DNA of 64,000 nucleotides from Procambarus clarkii (GCF_040958095.1 NC_091208.1:13968970-14032969); one strand, 5' to 3'; counted from the stretch's first letter, positions 1 through 11,800 are shown. Numbers and translations are program-made. Notes: generated from the sequence alone by a model not told the origin.

Positions 1-782
1 ACGCCTTAATCCACTTGACCATCACGACCGGACAAAATGAGGTGATAGCCGAGGCTATTTGAACCACCCCCCGCACTCGGATAGTAATCTTGGGCATAGA
101 TTACTATCCGAGTGCCGGCGGTGGGGTGGTTCAAATAGCCTCGGCTATCACCTCATTTTGTCCGGTCGTGATGGTCAAGTGGATTAAGGCGTCTTGTACA
201 TACCAGTTGCGTTGCTTCTGGGAGTATGGGTTCGAGTCACTTCTGGGGTGTGAGTTTTCAGTTGCATATTGTCCTGGGGACCATTCAGGCTTGTTCGCAT
301 TTGTGTTCCTCACGTGTGCCCCAAAGAATGAGGTGACTTGGTAAAATGCTATGCCCAAGATTACTATCCGAGTGCCGGCGGTGGGGTGGTTCAAATAGCC
401 TCGGCTATCACCTCATTTTGTCCGGTCGTGATGGTCAAGTGGATTAAGGCGTCTTGTACATACCAGTTGCGTTGCTTCTGGGAGTATGGGTTCGAGTCAC
501 TTCTGGGGTGTGAGTTTTCAGTTGCATATTGTCCTGGGGACCATTCAGGCTTGTTCGCATTTGTGTTCCTCACGTGTGCCCCAAAGAATGAGGTGATTTG
601 GTAAAATGCTATGCCCAAGATTACTATCCGAGTGCCGGCGGTGGGGTGGTTCAAATAGCCTCGGCTATCACCTCATTTTGTCCGGTCGTGATGGTCAAGT
701 GGATTAAGGCGTCTTGTACATACCAGTTGCGTTGCTTCTGGGAGTATGGGTTCGAGTCACTTCTGGGGTGTGAGTTTTCAGT
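1..782 (+). repeat. Tandem array of 260-bp tRNA/SINE-like monomers with inverted first unit
   Basis: Bases 1-89 are an inverted, slightly deleted copy of 99-192, so the array begins head to head around base 94. Direct monomers follow with a 260-bp period (the same anchor recurs near 94, 354 and 614); the third is cut by a (TA)n tract. Each monomer contains a tRNA-like stretch: an A-box-like TGGTCAAGTGG at 172-182 and a B-box-like GGTTCGAGTCA at 229-239, 57 bp apart, as in tRNAs with a long variable arm. It reads as a tRNA-derived SINE amplified in tandem. It encodes no protein; the roughly 85-aa open frames in it are repeats of each other. Confidence 0.8.
172..239 (+). promoter_or_regulatory. 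Candidate internal RNA polymerase III promoter (A and B boxes) in SINE-like monomer
   Basis: TGGTCAAGTGG (172-182) fits the A-box consensus and GGTTCGAGTCA (229-239) fits the B box. The intervening sequence includes GGATTAAGGCG, typical of Ser/Leu-type tRNA D-arms. The same pair recurs in each following 260-bp monomer. Activity is inferred. Confidence 0.55.
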
Positions 783-799
783 TATATATATATATAAAT

Positions 800-881
<82 letters not shown>
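783..881. repeat. (TA)n tract with a few interruptions
   Basis: It joins the truncated third SINE-like monomer to the inverted terminal repeat of PLE-1. Confidence 0.95.
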
Positions 882-1278
882 TAGTATATTTTGGTAGCAG
901 TCTTTCCTGTAGACATATATTATTAAATATGACCGAAAAAGTAAGATTAATAATTCTAACACGAATTTTCTCAATCTTTCGTACATTTCTTTTCACTGTT
1001 GGAGGTAAATCAAAAATCAATTCTCCAAAATTCATTTTTATTTCTAGTCTGACGCGACACAAGCGCGTTTCGTAAAACTTATTACATTTTCAAAGACTTT
1101 AGTTTACAAATACACAACTGAATAGAACTTACGCATCTCCGATTTTATATCTACATTTGAGAGAGGTGGATGGGGTGAGGTGGCATTAATAGGGTATTAA
1201 TTTCATCAACACAAGACAGAACAAGAGGTGGTATTAATAGGGTATTAATTTCATCAACACAAGACAGAACACGAAACA
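882..1278 (-). repeat. Inverted terminal repeat of PLE-1 (minus-strand copy of the PLE 3' region)
   Basis: This is the reverse complement of the PLE 3' flank at about 15400-15760. Read on the minus strand it holds the 3' UTR tail, the hammerhead-like motif (1046-1098) and the start of a short coding module (Met at 1032, MNFGEL...). An inverted partial copy at the 5' side of a 5'-truncated Penelope-like element is a known arrangement for this class. Confidence 0.75.
1046..1098 (-). ncRNA. Hammerhead-ribozyme-like motif, PLE-1 left flank
   Basis: Minus-strand copy of the 53-nt motif described at 15592-15644, with identical stems and GAAAC and GTC elements. Confidence 0.45.
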
Positions 1279-2043
1279 ATGGGTATTGAACGTAGAATCG
1301 CTGTTTACCAACGTACCTCGTTGGACATAGAATCGCTGTTTACCAACGTACCTGTGGACAAGACAATCGGGATGATAGCCGACAGAGTGTATCGTGATCC
1401 AGCCTGTACTCCTCTTGACATACCAGAAAATATTCTAAGGAAACTACTCCAAGCTTGTACTAAAGAGGCACCCTTCTTGAGCCCGGATGGGCACATGTAT
1501 AAGCAAGTAGATGGGGTCTCCCCTAGGTGTCCTGTTTGCAAACTTCTACATGGGTACCATCGAGCAAAAAGTCTTAGTCGACATGAACTTGAAACCGGCC
1601 ATATACTGCAGGTATGTTGACGACATTTTTACGCAGGTACCTGATGTCAGACATCTGCAGGAGCTGAAGGAGGCATTTGAGCAGAGTTCCGTGCTGCGTT
1701 TCACTTACGAGATGGAAAAGGATGGGAAGCTGCCCTTTCTAGATGTAACAGTCATGGAAAAGAGCGGAGGTTTCCACACTGCAGTCTACACTAAGGAAAC
1801 GAACATAGGAATGTGCCTAAATGCCAACAGCGACTGCCCAGACAGGTACAAGAGGAGTGTTGTTAACGCATATGTCGACCGTGGTCTCAGCCACAGCTCA
1901 GAATGGAAGCAAGTCGACGAAGAACTCTGTAGGGTAAGGCAGGTCCTAGTCAACAACGGCTCCTCCAATGGTTTCGTGGAAGACATCATAAGAAGGAAAG
2001 TGAAACGCCATGCAACCTCTGAAGAGACAACTAACACAACACC
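1279..2043 (+). pseudogene. PLE-1 reverse transcriptase, 5' part (interrupted by foldback element)
   Basis: Penelope-like RT fragment. The frame starting at 1279 reads the motif A region (LDIESLFTNVP), and a second frame from 1511 carries PLGVLFANFYMG, the catalytic YCRYVDD and KLPFLDVTV, then runs to EETTNTTP. Compared with the intact copy at 19664-21601 it is 5'-truncated just before motif A, carries a roughly 35-bp tandem duplication at about 1291-1350, and lacks 11 bp near 1518/1519. The deletion shifts frame and removes part of motif B (GVAMGSPLG). The coding sequence stops at 2043, where a foldback element begins, and resumes at 14812. It is not functional as it stands. Confidence 0.9.
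2038..2043. repeat. Left 6-bp target-site duplication (AACACC) of foldback element
   Basis: AACACC occurs once at this place in the uninterrupted PLE copies (for example near 16310 and 21030) but twice here, flanking the 12.8-kb insertion. Confidence 0.88.
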
Positions 2044-2053
2044 AGTAGTAGGG

Positions 2054-2235
2054 TGTAAGCGCCACAGGTACCTTTTTTTTTTGGGGAGAGGACCCCTGTG
2101 GACTGTAAGCGCCACAGGTACCTTTTTTTTTTTGGCCAGAGGACCCCTGTGGACTGTAAGCGCCACAGGTACCTTTTTTTTTTGGCGAGAGGACCCCTGT
2201 GGACTGTAAGCGCCACAGGTACCTTTTTTTTTCTG
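2054..2235 (+). repeat. Subterminal ~50-bp tandem repeats, left end (4 copies)
   Basis: Each copy begins TGTAAGCGCCACAGGTACC, continues with a T8-11 run and ends GACCCCTGTGGAC. CCACAGG and CCTGTGG within each unit can form a small hairpin. Copies start near 2054, 2104, 2154 and 2205. Confidence 0.85.
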
Positions 2236-2929
2236 GAAATTCGTGTGTAGCATGTCGGGGTTTTCAGGTAAATTTTTGTCAGTCACAGATTTTAGAAGTA
2301 AGGATTTCTTATGATGAAAATAATTTCAGAGACTTAGAAGTTTGTTAAGGGCTTATGGGAGAAAATCAAATATCGTTTGTAGCGCTTTAGGGTTTTCAGG
2401 TAAATTTTGTCAGTCACAGATTTTTAGAAGTTGTTAAAGTTCTTATAATTAAAAATAATGTCATACGAGTATGGACTGTTTTGTGTGCATATCCATGTGT
2501 ACTATTGTCAAGACCGACAGACACGTGAAGCTATGTGTGTTTATGTGTACCTGTAATTGAACCACACCCCCCTCCCTCCCCCCTTACCTCGCAATCTGTC
2601 GCCTCACCTGTGTTTACTTTAGACGTCAGCCAGACACGGCCTTCAGGTCACCTCGGTAATCGTATCTTATCTTCTCCATAATAATATCTGGACCGTCCCT
2701 CTCTCTCTCTCTCCTCCTATTTCCTTACAGCTATTTTCAGAGTTTCAAATAGTCATAGAAGTTTATTTATATGTTTATGACCGAATTTGTAAAAGGACCA
2801 TTTTCAGAGAATATTGTCTTAGATGTTTTGTTAAGGAAAACAGCCAACTTATCCATAACATTTAGTTTTATATCCATTTACGGCTATTTCATCTGTAAAG
2901 ACCAAATTGAACAGAGCCCAGTTTTAAGC
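2236..2929. other. Outer unique part of foldback left arm
   Basis: Non-coding. It contains two copies of a GGTTTTCAGGTAAATTTTG block (about 2260 and 2391), a C-rich patch near 2570 and a short CT run near 2700. The right-arm counterpart is recognisable but diverged. Confidence 0.6.
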
Positions 2930-3480
2930 TCATATTTCATCAGAGTCCAGTTTATACCGAAAATTCACCAGAGTCTACTTTGAGAGCAAAATTAGTCAGA
3001 GACAGTTTTTAGCTCATATTTCATCAGAGTCCAATTATCAACAGAAATTCGCCAGAGTCTACTTTGAGAGCAAAATTAGTCAGAGACAGTTTTTAGCTCA
3101 TATTTCATCAGAGTCCAATTTATACCTAAAAATGAACAGAGTCTACTTTGAGAGCAAAATTAGTCAGAGACAGTTTTAAGCTCATATTTCATCAGAGTCC
3201 AATTATCAACAGAAATTCGCCAGAGTCTACTTTGAGAGCAAATTTCATCAGTGTCCTGTAATCTGTGAAAATTTGACAAGAGTCCATTTTATACCCAATT
3301 TTCGTCAGAGTCCAGTTTATGCTCAAATTCGCCAGAGTCTACTTTAATAGCAAAATTCATCAGAGTCCAGTTTTCTAGCAAATTTCATCAGTGTCTACTT
3401 TGTGCCAAAATATTCAGAGTCCAGTTCATGATCGAAATTAATCAGAGTCTAATTAAAGACCCAAATTTGGCAGAGACCAC
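2930..3480 (+). repeat. Tandem 85-90-bp repeats expanded in left arm only
   Basis: Units contain CAGAGTCTACTTTGAGAGCA, AGTCAGAGACAG and TTTCATCAGAGTCC. Three to four near-identical units lie at about 2940-3260 and more degenerate ones follow. The right arm keeps fewer units (about 13800-14010), which accounts for most of the arm length difference. Confidence 0.8.
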
Positions 3481-3519
3481 ATTTTCGCTACTAGCAGTCC
3501 AATCCCCCTGAAATTTTAA

Positions 3520-3705
3520 ACAGTCATATTTCAGACGTAGTAAATAAGATCAAAACAGTTATCGAGCTCCAGCTCTTGTCCATCGCCTTAGTTCGTTTAT
3601 ACAAGATCGTTAGTAACAGTCCAATTCCCTGAAATTTAAATCCTCTGTATTTCAGACGTAGTAAATAAGATCAAGTCAGTTACAGAGCTCCAGCTCTTGT
3701 CCCCC
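3520..3705 (+). repeat. Direct repeat pair inside left arm
   Basis: Two copies of a roughly 120-bp unit ending in GAGCTCCAGCTCTTGTCC, each with TTTCAGACGTAGTAAATAAG. They are mirrored in the right arm at about 13580-13770. Confidence 0.75.
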
Positions 3706-4140
3706 TGTATTTGCATATTTTCTCTATATTCAGCTGTGTTCTTCACATTTTTTCCATGTTTTCTGTGTTCATTCCATGTTCTATAAATGTTCACAGCAAG
3801 CTCAGTTCAAATTTTTTCTGCCGTTTTCCCCGTATGTTCACTATGTTCTTTGTCATATTTTCATGTGCATCATATGTTCTCTGTATAACTTTTTATACTC
3901 AATATTCATGTTCTCAATGTTCTTAGCTTGTTCTTCACATGTTCAGTGTTCATTCTTTGTATTCCCTATGTTCCTTATCATGTCTTCATATTCTCTATAA
4001 GTTCATATTCCCTGCATGTTCACTCTATTCATCAACTTTTTCTTACATGTTTTCTGTGTTCACCGTATGTTCACTGTGTTCATTCCCTTACTTAACCTCA
4101 ATTTTTTTATGTTCTTTGTTTCTTCCATTCACTAACTAGT
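3706..4140 (+). repeat. Degenerate TGTTCA-rich repeat block
   Basis: Short irregular repeats of ATGTTC, TGTTCA and TTCTCTGT, mirrored at about 13148-13582. The Phe/Ser/Cys-rich open frames here are by-products of the repeat. Confidence 0.7.
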
Positions 4141-4229
4141 TCTTTGTCAAATAATATTATACTGCATTACAGTTCCCTCAACAATTTTAGTCACCAAGTT
4201 TTATTTTCAAAACTATGTCAAAGTAATTC

Positions 4230-4960
4230 TCGTTGTCAACTTAATAGTTCTACCAACCCCGTTCTTAAACAAATCTACACTTTATTCAGTTCCAAATTTA
4301 CAAAAGACAAACCTTTCTTGTAACTTCTTAACTAAAAATCTTTCGCCAATCAACTGAAACATAGTCACTTTCCTCATTTCTCAACTAACTTATTATCCAA
4401 TCAACCAAAAATTGTCAAAGGAATCTTTCCAACACTGTTCATAACTAAACTTATTCCCTAGTCATCAGAAAATAACCGTGTTCTTCATGTTTCATTGTCA
4501 TTTCATAACTAAAAAAATCTTTCGCCAATCAACTAAAACATAGTCACTTTCGTCATTTCTCAACTAAACTTATTATCCAGTCAACTAAAAATAGTCAGAA
4601 ATAGCCTCGTTCATCACTGTTCTTAACTAAAATAACCTTTCTCTTAGCAAAAATAGTCAAGGGAAACGTTTCCAATACTGTTCATAACTAACTTTATCCA
4701 TCGTCATTCAACTAAAAATAATAACTTTCATCATTTCCTAACTAAACTTATTCCAGTCAACAGAAAATAACCGTGTTCATCATATTTCATTGTCATTTCA
4801 TAACTAAAATTATCCATCAATCAACAGAAAAAGTCATATTCATCATTTCGTAACAGCCATTATGTTTTCGTCAAGTAAGAAAATATAGTCAAAGATATCT
4901 ATCATCGTCGTTCTTAACTTCCATTTATACTTTGTGGAGCACTAAAAATAGTCAAATGTA
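4230..4960 (+). repeat. Degenerate ~60-bp repeats (AACTAAA...CAACTAAAAATAGTC)
   Basis: Irregular units combining TTCATAACTAAA, TCAACTAAAA and ATAGTC recur across the block. It is mirrored at about 12330-13060. Confidence 0.65.
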
Positions 4961-5150
4961 ACTTTTTCAACACTTTCATAACTAAAATTATATGTCGCTA
5001 AGTAAGAAAAATAGTCAAATGTAACTTTTTCAGCACTTTCGTAAAAATTATATGTCGCTAAGTAAGAAAAATAGTCAAATGTAACTTTTTCAGCACTTTC
5101 GTAAAAATTATATGTCGTCAAGTACGAAAAATAGTCAAAGGTGCTCTCCG
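4941..5150 (+). repeat. 60-bp tandem repeat, about 3.5 copies
   Basis: Units contain AAATAGTCAAATGTAACTTT and TTATATGTCG. Two consecutive 60-base lines are nearly identical. The mirrored block is at 12138-12347. Confidence 0.85.
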
Positions 5151-7020
5151 TGACACCAAAGTTACTCTTCGAGAAATCAAAGACACTCTTCAATACATCA
5201 AGGACTTACTCAAAGATACCAAAGTTACACTCTAAGACATCCTTCGAGACATCAAAGACATCCTTTAAGACTTCAAGGGCACTCTTCGAGATATCAAAAG
5301 ACACTCTCAAACACTCAAAATTTACTCGCATCCTCAAAGTTATTCTCAGAGTCATCAAAAAGTTAATCTCAGTCATCAAAATGCTATTCTCTAAGTAGCC
5401 TTTCGTTCATCAGAGAAACTTTCTAAGACATCTTCGTTCATTAAAGTTAATCTCAGAGGCATAAAAGTTATTCTCGGAGCTATCAAAATTAATCTCTAAA
5501 ACAACAAAAGTTAATCTCTGTCATCAAAGTTGATCTGCAAGATATCTTCGAGACATCAAAGTTACTTTTCATTACATCAAAGACGCATTCAAATACTACC
5601 CATGTTCTCAGAAGTCATTCTCTAAGCCATCAATGTTCTTCTCTAAGACATAAAAGTTATTCTCTATGTCATCAAAAAGTTATTCTCTGAGCTAACAAAA
5701 TACTACTCATGTTCTCAAAGACATTCTCCAATTCATCAAAGTTGTTTCAAAGACATCAAAGTTAATCTCAGAGTTATCCAAAGACATTCTCAAACTCATC
5801 TAAAGTTATTCTCTAAGACATCAAAGTTATTCTAAGAGTTATCAAAAGTTATTCTCAGTCATGATATGTTATTCCCTAACTCACTTCCATTCATCAAAGA
5901 CATTCTCTAAGCCCTCAAAGTTATTCTCTAAGACAACAAAGTCATTCCCAGTCATCAAAAAGTTATTCTTCGAAACATAAAATTTGCTCTGTAAGATATC
6001 TTAGTTCATCAAACTTATTCTCAGAGATATCTAAAGTTATTCTCAGAACAATCAAAAGTTATTCTAAGACAACAAAAGTTATTCTCAGAGCTACCCAAAG
6101 CTATTCTCAGAATCACCTTCGTTCGTCAGAGAAACTTTCAAAACATCTTTGTTCATCAAACTTGTTTTCAAAGTCATCAAAAGTTAATCTAAGACATCTT
6201 CTTTCATCAAAGTTATTTTCAGAGACATCTAAAGTTATTCTCAGAGCTATCAAACTTGTTTTCAAAGTCATCAAAAGTTAATCTAAGACATCTTCTTTCA
6301 TCAAAGTTATTTTCAGAGACATCTAAAGTTATTTTCAGAGACATCTAAAGTTATTCTCAGAGCTATCAAACTTGTTCTCAGAGTCATCAAATGTTATTCT
6401 CGAAGTCATCAAAGATATTTTCAGAGACATCTAAAGTTAATTTCTATGTTATAAAAGTTATTCTCAGAGACATCTAAAGTTAATCTTGGTCATCAAAGTT
6501 GATCTCTAAACATCAATGTTGTTCTCCAAGACATCAAAGATGTTCTCAAAATCATAAAAGTTATTCCCAGAGCTATCAAAGTTAATCTCAGAGTTATCCA
6601 AAGATATTCTCATGTCCACAAAAGTTATTCCAAGAGACGTCAAAGTTAATCTCAGACATCTTCGTTCATAAAAGTTATTCTCAGAGACATCTAAAGTTAT
6701 TCTCTAAGACATCAAGTTATTCTAAGAGCTATCAAAGTTATTCTCAGTCATGATATGTTATTCTCTAAGTAACCTTCCATTCATCAAAGACATTCTCTAA
6801 GTCCTGAAAGTTATTCTCTATGACAACAAAGTCTTTCTCAGAGCTATCAAAGTTGTTCTCTAAGACATAGAAGTTATTCTCAGAGTCATCAAAGTGATCT
6901 CTAATTCACCTTCGTTCTCCCAAAGTTGTTCTCTAAGACACCTTCGTTCATCAAAGAAACTCTCCTTCTTCCATCATGTTATTCTTTAAGACATCTTCAG
7001 TCATAAAATTTCTCTCCAAA
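5150..7020 (+). repeat. Degenerate ~20-27-bp repeats (TCAAAGTTATTCTCAGAGACA type)
   Basis: About 1.9 kb of irregular units with the core ATCAAAGTTATTCTC, AGAGACATC or TCTAAGACATC. No open frame exceeds about 85 codons. Mirrored at about 10270-12140. Confidence 0.8.
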
Positions 7021-7089
7021 ATGTAACTAGTTCAGCTTTTCATACCAAACCTGCATTTCTGTTAAAACATATTTTCTTAGTTGCTTTAC

Positions 7090-7660
7090 CCTAAAACTGT
7101 TCTCTGAACTACACTGTTCAAACCTACGTAACCTATCCTCTCCACCCAATGTTACTTAGTTAACGTAACGTTCCTAAACCTAACTTTACCTATCCTAACA
7201 TAACTTACCTTACCTTACCTATCTTACCTAACTTTACCTATCTTACCTAACTTAACCTGCATAACCTAACTTTACCTATGTTACCTTACCTTACCTATCT
7301 TATCTAACCTAACCTAACTTTACCTATGTTACCTTACCTTACCTACCTTTCCTAACTTAAACTGCTTAACCTATCTTACCTATCTTACCTAACTTTACCT
7401 ATCTTACCTAACTTAACTTTCATAACCTAACTTTACCTATCCTAACATAACTTACCTTACCTTCCCTATCTTACCTAACTTTACCTATCCTATCATAACT
7501 TACCTTACCTATCATACCTAACTTAACCAAACTTTACCTATCCTAACTTAACTTACCTAACTTATTCTGCTTAACCTAACTTACCTACATTACCTAACTT
7601 AACCTAACTTATTTAACTTATCTTACCTATCCTAACCTAACTTGCTTTACCTAACTTAAT
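7090..7660 (+). repeat. Degenerate CCTAA-like block in left arm
   Basis: Irregular strings of CCTAACTT, ACCTATC and TTACCT. They resemble, but do not exactly repeat, the arthropod telomere unit CCTAA. The mirror on the right arm is at about 9640-10210. Confidence 0.75.
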
Positions 7661-7769
7661 CTTACATTCCCAAACTGATGTATCCTAACTTATCTAGTCA
7701 AACCAGACATGATCTAACTTACATAAGTATTCCTTCTTGTCTTTTGTGTTTCGTCAATCATCGTCTCAT

Positions 7770-8160
7770 ATTCATTTACTCATTTCTTTAGTTAATTTCT
7801 CAAATGGTCACTTATGGATTTCAAGTGCTATTTGTTAGAGATTGGATATTTAAGCATTTCAAAGAATTATAATTTCTCAAATGGTCACTTATGCATTTCA
7901 AGTGCTATTTGTTAGAGATTGGATATTTAAGCATTTCAAAGAATTTTTGTGTTATATGGGCATTTACTCATTTCAAGGGATAATTTCTCAAATGGACGTT
8001 TTTGCATTTCAAGTGTTATTTGTTTAAGATTGGGTGTTTAACCATTTCAAAGGTTTTTGTTATATATGGGAACTTACTCGTTTCAAGGGCAAATTTCTCA
8101 AATGGTCATTTTTGCAGATCAAGGGTTATTTGTTAAAGTTCATCAAGTTGCTCATAAGTT
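7770..8160 (+). repeat. Direct repeats (ATTTCTCAAATGGTCA type)
   Basis: Four to five units of about 90-110 bp with TTTCTCAAATGG, GCATTTCAAGTG and GGATATTTAAGC. The first two are nearly identical. Confidence 0.75.
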
Positions 8161-8163
8161 GTA

Positions 8164-8430
8164 TTTAGTAGGTTCTATCTTATGTTCTTATTCCCCAACC
8201 CCTTAACCTAACCTCTTGTAATCTTAGTGTATTTAGTAGGTTCTATCTTATGTTCTTATTCCCCAACCCTTTAACCTAACCTTTCAGATGTAGTTTGTTG
8301 AATATATTATCCTTTAACCTAACCTTTCAGATGTAGTTTGTTGAATATATTATCCTTTTCCTAACCTTTCAGATGTAGTTTGTTGAATATATTATCCTTT
8401 TCCTAACCTTTCAGATGTAGTTTTGTTTCT
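8164..8430 (+). repeat. Two short tandem repeats next to the loop
   Basis: A 68-bp unit (TTAGTAGGTTCTATCTTATG...) is present twice, and a unit with TTTCAGATGTAGTTTGTTG three to four times. They are mirrored at about 8870-9135. Confidence 0.75.
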
Positions 8431-8475
8431 CCTTTGTATATTTTTACCCAAACCTTCTTTCCTTCTTTTACTTTG

Positions 8476-8821
8476 TTTTCACATATAAGTTCATTCTTTA
8501 TCATAGTAATAATAAAAATTACAATAGTAAAGAATCAGATCTACTAAGACTTGAAATTGAGAAACAAGAGCTCAAGGGAGTGAGAGCATGAAAGAAGAGC
8601 AAGGAGTAAGAGAGAGGGGGGAGGAAGAGCATGGGAGCACTAAGACTTGAATTTGAGAAAAAGAAAAACTAAGCGAATGAGAGTGAGGGTGTGAGAATGG
8701 GGGCATTAAGACTTGAATTTGAGAAAGAAGAGAGCATTTAAGCAAATGAGGGAGAGAGAGGGGGAGGAAGAGAGAATAAGGGAGAGAGATAGAAAAGGAG
8801 GGTTAGAAGGAGTAGGAGAAT
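8476..8821. other. Loop of foldback element (346 bp, single copy)
   Basis: This is the only part of the element not duplicated on the opposite arm. It starts AT-rich; from about 8545 the + strand is strongly purine-rich (GAGAGAGGGGGAGGAAGAG type). Three copies of an AAGACTTGAAATTGAGAAA-like motif occur at about 8548, 8642 and 8708. No coding potential or RNA gene was recognised. Confidence 0.8.
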
Positions 8822-11800
8822 CAAAGTAAAAGAAGGAAAGAAGGTTTGGGTAAAAATATACAAAGGAGAAACAAAACTACATCTGAAAGGTTAGGAAAAG
8901 GATAATATATTCAACAAACTACATCTGAAAGGTTAGGAAAAGGATAATATATTCAACAAACTACATCTGAAAGGTTAGGTTAAAGGATAATATATTCAAC
9001 AAACTACATCTGAAAGGTTAGGTTAAAGGGTTGGGGAATAAGAACATAAGATAGAACCTACTAAATACACTAAGATTACAAGAGGTTAGGTTAAGGGGTT
9101 GGGGAATAAGAACATAAGATAGAACCTACTAAATACAACTTATGAGCAACTTGATGAACTTTAACAAATAACCCTTGATCTGCAAAAATGACCATTTGAG
9201 AAATTTGCCCTTGAAACGAGTAAGTTCCCATATATAACAAAAACCTTTGAAATGGTTAAACACCCAATCTTAAACAAATAACACTTGAAATGCAAAAACG
9301 TCCATTTGAGAAATTATCCCTTGAAATGAGTAAATGCCCATATAACACAAAAATTCTTTGAAATGCTTAAATATCCAATCTCTAACAAATAGCACTTGAA
9401 ATGCATAAGTGACCATTTGAGAAATTATAATTCTTTGAAATGCTTAAATATCCAATCTCTAACAAATAGCACTTGAAATCCATAAGTGACCATTTGAGAA
9501 ATTAACTAAAGAAATGAGTAAATGAATATGAGATGATGATTGACGAAACACAAAAGACAAGAAGGAATACTTATGTAAGTTAGATCATGTCTGGTTTGAC
9601 TAGATAAGTTAGGATACATCAGTTTGGGAATGTAAGATTAAGTTAGGTAAAGCAAGTTAGGTTAGGATAGGTAAGATAAGTTAAATAAGTTAGGTTAAGT
9701 TAGGTAATGTAGGTAAGTTAGGTTAAGCAGAATAAGTTAGGTAAGTTAAGTTAGGATAGGTAAAGTTTGGTTAAGTTAGGTATGATAGGTAAGGTAAGTT
9801 ATGATAGGATAGGTAAAGTTAGGTAAGATAGGGAAGGTAAGGTAAGTTATGTTAGGATAGGTAAAGTTAGGTTATGAAAGTTAAGTTAGGTAAGATAGGT
9901 AAAGTTAGGTAAGATAGGTTAAGCAGTTTAAGTTAGGAAAGGTAGGTAAGGTAAGGTAACATAGGTAAAGTTAGGTTAGGTTAGATAAGATAGGTAAGGT
10001 AAGGTAACATAGGTAAAGTTAGGTTATGCAGGTTAAGTTAGGTAAGATAGGTAAAGTTAGGTAAGATAGGTAAGGTAAGGTAAGTTATGTTAGGATAGGT
10101 AAAGTTAGGTTTAGGAACGTTACGTTAACTAAGTAACATTGGGTGGAGAGGATAGGTTACGTAGGTTTGAACAGTGTAGTTCAGAGAACAGTTTTAGGGT
10201 AAAGCAACTAAGAAAATATGTTTTAACAGAAATGCAGGTTTGGTATGAAAAGCTGAACTAGTTACATTTTGGAGAGAAATTTTATGACTGAAGATGTCTT
10301 AAAGAATAACATGATGGAAGAAGGAGAGTTTCTTTGATGAACGAAGGTGTCTTAGAGAACAACTTTGGGAGAACGAAGGTGAATTAGAGATCACTTTGAT
10401 GACTCTGAGAATAACTTCTATGTCTTAGAGAACAACTTTGATAGCTCTGAGAAAGACTTTGTTGTCATAGAGAATAACTTTCAGGACTTAGAGAATGTCT
10501 TTGATGAATGGAAGGTTACTTAGAGAATAACATATCATGACTGAGAATAACTTTGATAGCTCTTAGAATAACTTGATGTCTTAGAGAATAACTTTAGATG
10601 TCTCTGAGAATAACTTTTATGAACGAAGATGTCTGAGATTAACTTTGACGTCTCTTGGAATAACTTTTGTGGACATGAGAATATCTTTGGATAACTCTGA
10701 GATTAACTTTGATAGCTCTGGGAATAACTTTTATGATTTTGAGAACATCTTTGATGTCTTGGAGAACAACATTGATGTTTAGAGATCAACTTTGATGACC
10801 AAGATTAACTTTAGATGTCTCTGAGAATAACTTTTATAACATAGAAATTAACTTTAGATGTCTCTGAAAATATCTTTGATGACTTCGAGAATAACATTTG
10901 ATGACTCTGAGAACAAGTTTGATAGCTCTGAGAATAACTTTAGATGTCTCTGAAAATAACTTTAGATGTCTCTGAAAATAACTTTGATGAAAGAAGATGT
11001 CTTAGATTAACTTTTGATGACTTTGAAAACAAGTTTGATAGCTCTGAGAATAACTTTAGATGTCTCTGAAAATAACTTTGATGAAAGAAGATGTCTTAGA
11101 TTAACTTTTGATGACTTTGAAAACAAGTTTGATGAACAAAGATGTTTTGAAAGTTTCTCTGACGAACGAAGGTGATTCTGAGAATAGCTTTGGGTAGCTC
11201 TGAGAATAACTTTTGTTGTCTTAGAATAACTTTTGATTGTTCTGAGAATAACTTTAGATATCTCTGAGAATAAGTTTGATGAACGAAGATATCTTACAGA
11301 GCAAATTTTATGTTTCGAAGAATAACTTTTTGATGACTGGGAATGACTTTGTTGTCTTAGAGAATAACTTTGAGGGCTTAGAGAATGTCTTTGATGAATG
11401 GAAGTGAGTTAGAGAATAACATATCATGACTGAGAATAACTTTTGATAACTCTTAGAATAACTTTGATGTCTTAGAGAATAACTTTAGATGACTTTGAGA
11501 ATGTCTTTGGATAACTCTGAGATTAACTTTGATGTCTTTGAAACAACTTTGATGAATTGGAGAATGTCTTTGAGAACATGAGTAGTATTTTGTTAGCTCA
11601 GAGAATAACTTTTTGATGACATAGAGAATAACTTTTATGTCTTAGAGAAGAACATTGATGGCTTAGAGAATGACTTCTGAGAACATGGGTAGTATTTGAA
11701 TGCGTCTTTGATGTAATGAAAAGTAACTTTGATGTCTCGAAGATATCTTGCAGATCAACTTTGATGACAGAGATTAACTTTTGTTGTTTTAGAGATTAAT

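Larger units (their letters stand above)
2044..8475 (+). repeat. Left arm of foldback element
   Basis: It pairs with 8822-14811. The inner part (about 3711-8475) matches its partner almost base for base: five pairs of short open frames translate identically on the two arms at mirrored coordinates (sums of 17288). The outer 1.5 kb is more diverged. The left arm is 442 bp longer, mainly because of extra tandem copies at 2930-3260. Confidence 0.9.

Noticed and set aside
4942..5398. Open frames of 83 and 85 aa in the foldback arms, repeated identically at 11890-12346
   Set aside because: They are low-complexity translations of tandem repeats; identity on both arms follows from DNA identity of the arms, not from selection on protein.
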